From assembly GCA_030651905.1 (NCBI GenBank), contig JAUSBS010000048.1, forward strand, positions 1 to 46,422: a stretch of DNA of 46,422 nt. Reading direction: 5' to 3'. The notes under the pieces are model-generated. The model was given only the letters and a program-made list of their open reading frames with translations, did not search any database and was not told the origin of the DNA. Source of the stretch: Coriobacteriia bacterium (lineage in GTDB: Bacteria; Actinomycetota; Coriobacteriia; Anaerosomatales; PALSA-660). The stretch's first letter is position 1, and every line of letters begins with the position of its first letter. This document shows positions 42,782 through 46,422 of the stretch, one piece after another. The position numbers and the translations under genes were made by a program.

Positions 42782-43238
42782 GATCATCCGGCTGCGCGTC
42801 GCGGCCTTGGTCGTCCTCGACAGTCGTGTCGTGCTCGTCAGACACCGTCATGGCGAGCGCACGTATCACCTGCTTCCCGGGGGCGGCGTCGAGGTGGGGG
42901 AGCCCTTGGGCGATGCGCTCGTCCGCGAGGTACTGGAAGAGACGGGCCTGGAGGTCCGCGTCGTGCGTCCGCTGTTCATCAACGACTCCATCGACCCTGG
43001 CGGCTCTCGCCATATGGTCAACCTCACGTTCCTGGCACAGATCGTCGGCGGAGCGGTCACCGAGCGGCCGATGGATCGCCGTGTCGAGGCGGTCGAACTC
43101 GTCGAGCCTGCCGCACTCGGGCAGCTCGATCTGCGTCCTCCGATCGCGGCTCGCCTGATCGAGGCGCTTGCCACCATGGACGCGTACGAGGCCCGCTATC
43201 TGGGCTCAGTGTGGGTGGACGAACCGGAGTCCCGGTGA
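42762..43238 (+). CDS. NUDIX hydrolase
   Basis: Nucleoside diphosphate-linked hydrolase of 158 residues. The Nudix box is [18 protein letters not shown] followed by LEETGL, with all expected Gly, Glu and Arg-Glu positions present. I start at TTG 42762, supported by GGGGAG 7 bases upstream and by overlap with dut; the 318-aa track ORF runs back through dut and nrdG in the wrong frame. Substrate is not predictable from the box alone. Linkage to dut and nrdDG makes a nucleotide sanitation role reasonable (inference). Confidence 0.88.
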   Translation: MAARASRIIRLRVAALVVLDSRVVLVRHRHGERTYHLLPGGGVEVGEPLGDALVREVLEETGLEVRVVRPLFINDSIDPGGSRHMVNLTFLAQIVGGAVTERPMDRRVEAVELVEPAALGQLDLRPPIAARLIEALATMDAYEARYLGSVWVDEPESR

Positions 43239-43391
43239 ATGTGACATAAGACAGGGATGGGCGCGCTGCATGGGGCAGCGGAAGGGAGGGACCTTCGAGC
43301 GAGGGCTCGACGGCGAGCAGGAGGCGTGACGGGCGGGGCCCGGCGCGCGATGGGTACGACACAGCGATCGGCTACGTGGAAGGCTGGTGAA
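43239..43391 (+). promoter_or_regulatory. Leader region of the purine permease gene
   Basis: This 153-base gap contains GTGACATAAG (a weak -10-like CATAAG) and two small hairpins, CGCTGC-ATGGG-GCAGCG and TCGAGC-GAGG-GCTCGA. I checked for a purine riboswitch and did not find its conserved core. Regulation of the permease is not visible. Confidence 0.3.
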
Positions 43392-44765
43392 ATGGACAGG
43401 TTCTTCAAGTTCTCCGAGCGCGGCACGAACCTCCGCACCGAGGTCCTCGCGGGCGTGGTCACGTTCATGACCATGGCCTACATCATCTTCGTGAACCCGG
43501 GTCTGCTGTCGGCCGCGTTCGGGGTAGACCCGGCGGCGCAGGCAGCATGGATCCCCGCTCTGGCGACCGCCACGACCATCGGCGCTGCCATCATGTGCAT
43601 CGCCATGGGAGTGTTCGCGAACCGCCCGTTCGCGCTGGCTTCAGGCATGGGCCTGAACGCCGTCGTCGCCTTCAGCATCATCATCGGACTGAAGGTGCCG
43701 TGGCAGGTCGGCATGTCGGTCATCTTCGTCGAGGGCATCGTCATCCTGATCCTCGTCCTGACCGGGTTGCGCGAGGCGGTCATGAACGCCATCCCGCTCA
43801 ACCTCAAGCGGGCCATCGGCGTCGGCATCGGACTCTTCATCACGTTCATCGGCCTCGTCGACGGCAAGATCGTCGTGGCGAACCCCGCAACGCTCGTCGC
43901 GCTCGGCGACTTCACGACGCCCGCTGTGTGGGTCAGCCTCATCGGCCTGGTGTCGATCATGGCGTTCATGGCGTTCAAGGTTAAGGGCGACATCCTGTGG
44001 GGCATCCTGGTCGCGACCGTCGCCGCGCTGCTTCTCGGCGTGACGAAGCTGCCGACCTCTATCGTGGCTCCGCTCGACTTCCGCACCTTCGGCGCGCCGT
44101 TCCAGACCATCGACGGCGGCGGCATGGCGATCATGCAGGTGTTCACCGGCTCGCTCGCGCCGACACTGCTGCTCTTCGTCTTCGCCACGATGCTGTCCGA
44201 CTTCTTCGACACCATGGGGACCGTCATCTCCGTGGGCGAACAGGCCGGATTCGTCGAGAAGGACGGTAAGATCCCGGGCATCCGCAGCATCCTGACCGTC
44301 GACTCGGTCGCGGCAGCCGTGGGTGGCTTCTTCGGCGCCAGCTCGATCACCACCTACATCGAGTCCGCTTCCGGCGTGGCCGAGGGTGGCCGCACCGGAT
44401 TGACCTCGATCGTCGTCGGACTGCTCTTCCTGGCGTCCGCGTTCTTCACGCCGATCATCGCCATGGTGGGCGGTGCGCTGCCGATCACGGCCGGCGCACT
44501 CATCATCGTGGGCTTCCTGATGATGGGCATCGTGCGCGAGATCCCGTGGACCGACTTCGAGAACGCATTCCCGGCGTTCCTGACGATCGTGGCCATCCCG
44601 CTGACCTACAACATCAGCTACGGCATCGGCCTCGGCTTCATCAGCTTCGTGCTCATCAAGCTCTTCCACGGCAAGTCGAAGGAGATCCACTGGCTCATGT
44701 GGGTCGTGAGCGGCCTGTTCATCCTCACCTTCATCATGCCGCTGATCCAGAAGCTCGTCGGCTAG
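43392..44765 (+). CDS. NCS2 family permease, AzgA-like (hypoxanthine/guanine)
   Basis: Proton-coupled nucleobase importer with about 12 to 14 membrane helices. The 457-residue protein begins MDRFFKFSERGTNLRTEVLA. It has the AzgA-type VTFMTMAYIIFVNPGLLSAA, the FALASGMGLNAVVAF segment and FATMLSDFFDTMGTVISVGE with GASSITTYIESASGVAEGGR, which carry the conserved transport residues. I start at ATG 43392, preceded by GGAAGG; the track start at 43257 adds a basic soluble stretch without a ribosome site. Substrate is by family: purine bases such as hypoxanthine, guanine or adenine. A strong hairpin follows. Confidence 0.9.
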   Translation: MDRFFKFSERGTNLRTEVLAGVVTFMTMAYIIFVNPGLLSAAFGVDPAAQAAWIPALATATTIGAAIMCIAMGVFANRPFALASGMGLNAVVAFSIIIGLKVPWQVGMSVIFVEGIVILILVLTGLREAVMNAIPLNLKRAIGVGIGLFITFIGLVDGKIVVANPATLVALGDFTTPAVWVSLIGLVSIMAFMAFKVKGDILWGILVATVAALLLGVTKLPTSIVAPLDFRTFGAPFQTIDGGGMAIMQVFTGSLAPTLLLFVFATMLSDFFDTMGTVISVGEQAGFVEKDGKIPGIRSILTVDSVAAAVGGFFGASSITTYIESASGVAEGGRTGLTSIVVGLLFLASAFFTPIIAMVGGALPITAGALIIVGFLMMGIVREIPWTDFENAFPAFLTIVAIPLTYNISYGIGLGFISFVLIKLFHGKSKEIHWLMWVVSGLFILTFIMPLIQKLVG

Positions 44766-44779
44766 ACCGCACGTACATC

Positions 44780-44809
44780 CGAAGGGCCCCGGGGAACCGG
44801 GGCCCTTCG
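44780..44809 (+). terminator. Terminator-like hairpin between the two permeases
   Basis: A perfect 13-bp stem, CGAAGGGCCCCGG / CCGGGGCCCTTCG, closes a GGAA loop 15 bases after the permease stop. Only the weak sequence AACAAG follows, not a U-tract. It separates the two nucleobase permease genes. Confidence 0.8.
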
Positions 44810-44841
44810 AACAAGACCCGCTAGGGAGGTAGGAGAGCAAG

Positions 44842-46185
44842 GTGGCATCATTCGACCGCGTGATCCAGACCGACGAGAAGCTCCCGCTTCTGCAGGCACT
44901 TCCGTTGTCACTCCAGCACCTCATGGCCATGTTCGGTGCGACGGTGCTCGTTCCGATCCTGACCGGCCTCGACCCCGGCGTCGGCCTCATGACGTCCGGG
45001 ATCGGCACGATCCTGTATCTGATCTGTGTGCGCAACAAGATCCCGAGCTACCTCGGGTCCAGCTTCGCCTTCATCGGGCCGCTCATCGCAGTAGGCGGCG
45101 GCGCAGCCGCCATCGCCGGTGGTACGGGACACCTGCCTGAGGCGCTCGGCGGCCTCGTCGCGGCCGGCTTCGTCTACATGATCGTCGCAGGGTTCGTGAA
45201 GGTCTTCGGCACGGGCTGGATCAACAAGCTGCTGCCGCCCGCGCTCGTCGGCGCGGTCGTGATCGTCATCGGGCTCGGCCTGTCCGCTGTCGCGGTCAAG
45301 ATGTCGATGTTCCCGTTCGCCGACCCGACCAAGGGCATCGACCTGAAGCTCGTGCTGGTCGCTTTCATCACGCTCGTGGCCGCGGTCGCCTTCTCGTCGT
45401 ACTTCAAGGGCTTCCTCAAGACGATCCCGGTCCTGCTCGGGATCATCGTCGGGTACATCGTCTCGATCCCGCTCGGCTTGGTGAGCTTCGACGGCATCGC
45501 GAAGGCCGCCTGGTTCGGTCTGCCGAACGTGACCTTCCCGGTGTTCGACATCACCGCGATCGCGATCATCGCGCCGGTGGCCATCGTCGTCATCGTCGAG
45601 CACATCGGACACCTGCTCGTCATCAACGAGATCACGGGCAAGGACTTCACGCCGATGCTGCCTGAGTCGCTGTTCGGCGACGGTCTCGCGACGGCCATCT
45701 CCGGCGCTCTCGGCGGCACGCCTTCCACCACCTACGCCGAGAACATCGGTGTCATGGCGGTCACGAAGGTCTACGCGACGCAGCTGTTCTGGTATGCGGG
45801 CGCGTTCGCGTTCATCATCGGCGGCTTCGTCCCGAAGTTCGGCGCGGCGATCAACTCGATCCCGACGCCGGTGATGGGCGGCATCTCGCTGCTGCTGTTC
45901 GGCCTGATCGCCTCCAGCGGTCTTCGCCTGCTCGTGAAGAGCGGCATCGACTTCAGCCATAGCCGCAACCTGATCATGACGAGCGTCGTGCTCGTCATCG
46001 GAATCGGCATGGAGACCGGCGGCTTCGCGATCCCGCTCGGCAAGTACTCCGTCCCGGGCATGGCGCTGGCCACCTTCATCGGCATCATCCTCAACCTCAT
46101 CCTGCCGAAGGAGTCGGAAGGGCTGGCACTCGAGTCTCCCGGCTTCGTGGGCGACCTGCAGGCCGAGGCCAAAGACAAGGCGTGA
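44842..46185 (+). CDS. Uracil-xanthine permease (NCS2/NAT family)
   Basis: Membrane importer of uracil and/or xanthine. The 447-residue protein has the LSLQHLMAMFGATVLVPILTG opening, SYLGSSFAFIGPLIAVG, a PxxIVVIVEHIGHLLVINEITG segment bearing the transport Glu, and GGTPSTTYAENIGVMAVTKV, the NAT signature region. The GTG start at 44842 has GGGAGGT and AGGAG upstream. It belongs to the UraA/PyrP group by EHIGH and TTYAENIG; the xanthine-specific group cannot be excluded. Two hairpins follow its stop. Confidence 0.92.
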   Translation: MASFDRVIQTDEKLPLLQALPLSLQHLMAMFGATVLVPILTGLDPGVGLMTSGIGTILYLICVRNKIPSYLGSSFAFIGPLIAVGGGAAAIAGGTGHLPEALGGLVAAGFVYMIVAGFVKVFGTGWINKLLPPALVGAVVIVIGLGLSAVAVKMSMFPFADPTKGIDLKLVLVAFITLVAAVAFSSYFKGFLKTIPVLLGIIVGYIVSIPLGLVSFDGIAKAAWFGLPNVTFPVFDITAIAIIAPVAIVVIVEHIGHLLVINEITGKDFTPMLPESLFGDGLATAISGALGGTPSTTYAENIGVMAVTKVYATQLFWYAGAFAFIIGGFVPKFGAAINSIPTPVMGGISLLLFGLIASSGLRLLVKSGIDFSHSRNLIMTSVVLVIGIGMETGGFAIPLGKYSVPGMALATFIGIILNLILPKESEGLALESPGFVGDLQAEAKDKA

Positions 46186-46188
46186 CAC

Positions 46189-46208
46189 GAGCCGCCCTAG
46201 GGCGGCTC
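46189..46208 (+). terminator. Hairpin just after the uracil permease gene
   Basis: GAGCCGCC-CTAG-GGCGGCTC is an 8-bp stem starting 3 bases after the TGA stop. It is probably the first of two 3'-end structures of this transcript. Confidence 0.6.
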
Positions 46209-46272
46209 TGACGTTGCGGAGGCACAGAAACGGCGCATCCATGACGCGGGCGACGTTTCGAGCCGAAGAGCC

Positions 46273-46307
46273 GGCCCCGGACTGCGGTACAACCGCGGTC
46301 CGGGGCC
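46273..46307 (+). terminator. Second, longer hairpin after the uracil permease gene
   Basis: GGCCCCGGACTGCGG / CCGCGGTCCGGGGCC forms a 15-bp stem with one G-U pair and loop TACAA, about 90 bases after the stop. No U-tract follows. It likely ends the transcript before the next gene at the window edge. Confidence 0.7.
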
Positions 46308-46409
46308 GCTGCACTTCATCAAGACCGCGTGCGACGCACCGGGCGACTGAGAAGCGCACACGGCGGGAAGGAAAGCGGCGTGTCCCACGGACGATCGAGG
46401 GAGATCGTG

Positions 46410-46422
46410 ATGCGAATACCGA
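46410..46422 (+). CDS. Possible start of a gene running off the window
   Basis: ATG 46410 follows GAGGGAG by six bases, a good ribosome site, and the window ends four codons later. Only Met-Arg-Ile-Pro can be read, so nothing can be said about the product; GTG 46407 is an alternative start. Confidence 0.35.

Noticed and set aside
43239-43391. Purine riboswitch before the AzgA-like permease
   Set aside because: The conserved three-way-junction core of purine aptamers is absent; only two short generic hairpins are seen.
44908-46359. 483-aa minus-strand ORF opposite the uracil permease
   Set aside because: Composition dominated by Asp, Arg, His and Glu from antisense reading of a membrane-protein gene; no ribosome site or motif.

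Overview
The window is a dense, high-GC housekeeping region, almost entirely on the + strand. About 41 protein genes are called, plus two partial genes at the edges (infB at the left; a possible new start at the right). No tRNA, rRNA, insertion sequence, phage or CRISPR array was seen. Gene order is the best clue to origin. infB-rbfA-nrnA-truB-ribF-rpsO-pnp-M16-dapG-dapA-rnj-ftsK-rodZ-pgsA-cinA-recA-rny-spoVS-miaB matches the ancestral Gram-positive order known from Bacillus. miaA-dapF-hflX-lexA-LysM-nrdR matches the actinobacterial order (lexA/ChiZ-DivS/NrdR in Mycobacterium and Corynebacterium). High GC, GTG and TTG starts, leaderless-looking genes, RNase Y plus RNase J, DapL and an oxygen-sensitive class III ribonucleotide reductase suggest an anaerobic Actinomycetota, most likely Coriobacteriia or a relative. 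That placement is inference.

Layout: (1) 1-5433, translation and RNA maturation with flavin synthesis: infB, rbfA, nrnA, truB, ribF, mostly overlapping. (2) 5550-6470, an unrecognised trio: two tiny coupled membrane proteins and a 179-aa protein of unknown function. (3) 6615-10613, rpsO, pnp with a structured intergenic leader, and an M16 protease. (4) 10682-15430, the lysine/meso-diaminopimelate genes dapB, aspartokinase, dapA, then RNase J. (5) 15432-23627, cell envelope and division: uppP, ftsK, rodZ-like, yajQ, rimO, pgsA, cinA, thpR. (6) 23655-29994, recA-recX with an SOS box, then rny behind an unusually long folded leader, a GHKL ATPase of unknown role, spoVS and a PHP phosphoesterase. 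(7) 30023-37258, miaB, a LigB-AMMECR1 fusion, miaA, dapF, dapL, hflX. (8) 37297-38562, divergent lexA and an SOS-type LysM cell-division suppressor sharing an intergenic region with four LexA boxes. (9) 38680-43238, the dNTP operon nrdR-nrdD-redoxin-nrdG-dut-NUDIX under a likely NrdR-box promoter. (10) 43392-46185, two nucleobase permeases, each followed by a strong hairpin.

How the genes fit together: dapG, dapA, dapB, dapL and dapF give most of the short aminotransferase route to meso-diaminopimelate for lysine and peptidoglycan. UppP, RodZ-like and FtsK act in the same envelope and division processes. RNase J, RNase Y, PNPase and NrnA would cover RNA decay from endonucleolytic entry to dinucleotides. 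RecA, RecX, LexA and the LysM protein form a compact SOS module whose operators can be placed relative to promoters. NrdR, NrdD, redoxin, NrdG, Dut and the permeases form a nucleotide-supply block. The least explained elements are the about 300-nt structured rny leader, the GHKL ATPase in the position YmdB holds in Bacillus, the LigB-AMMECR1 fusion between miaB and miaA, and the microprotein trio after ribF.
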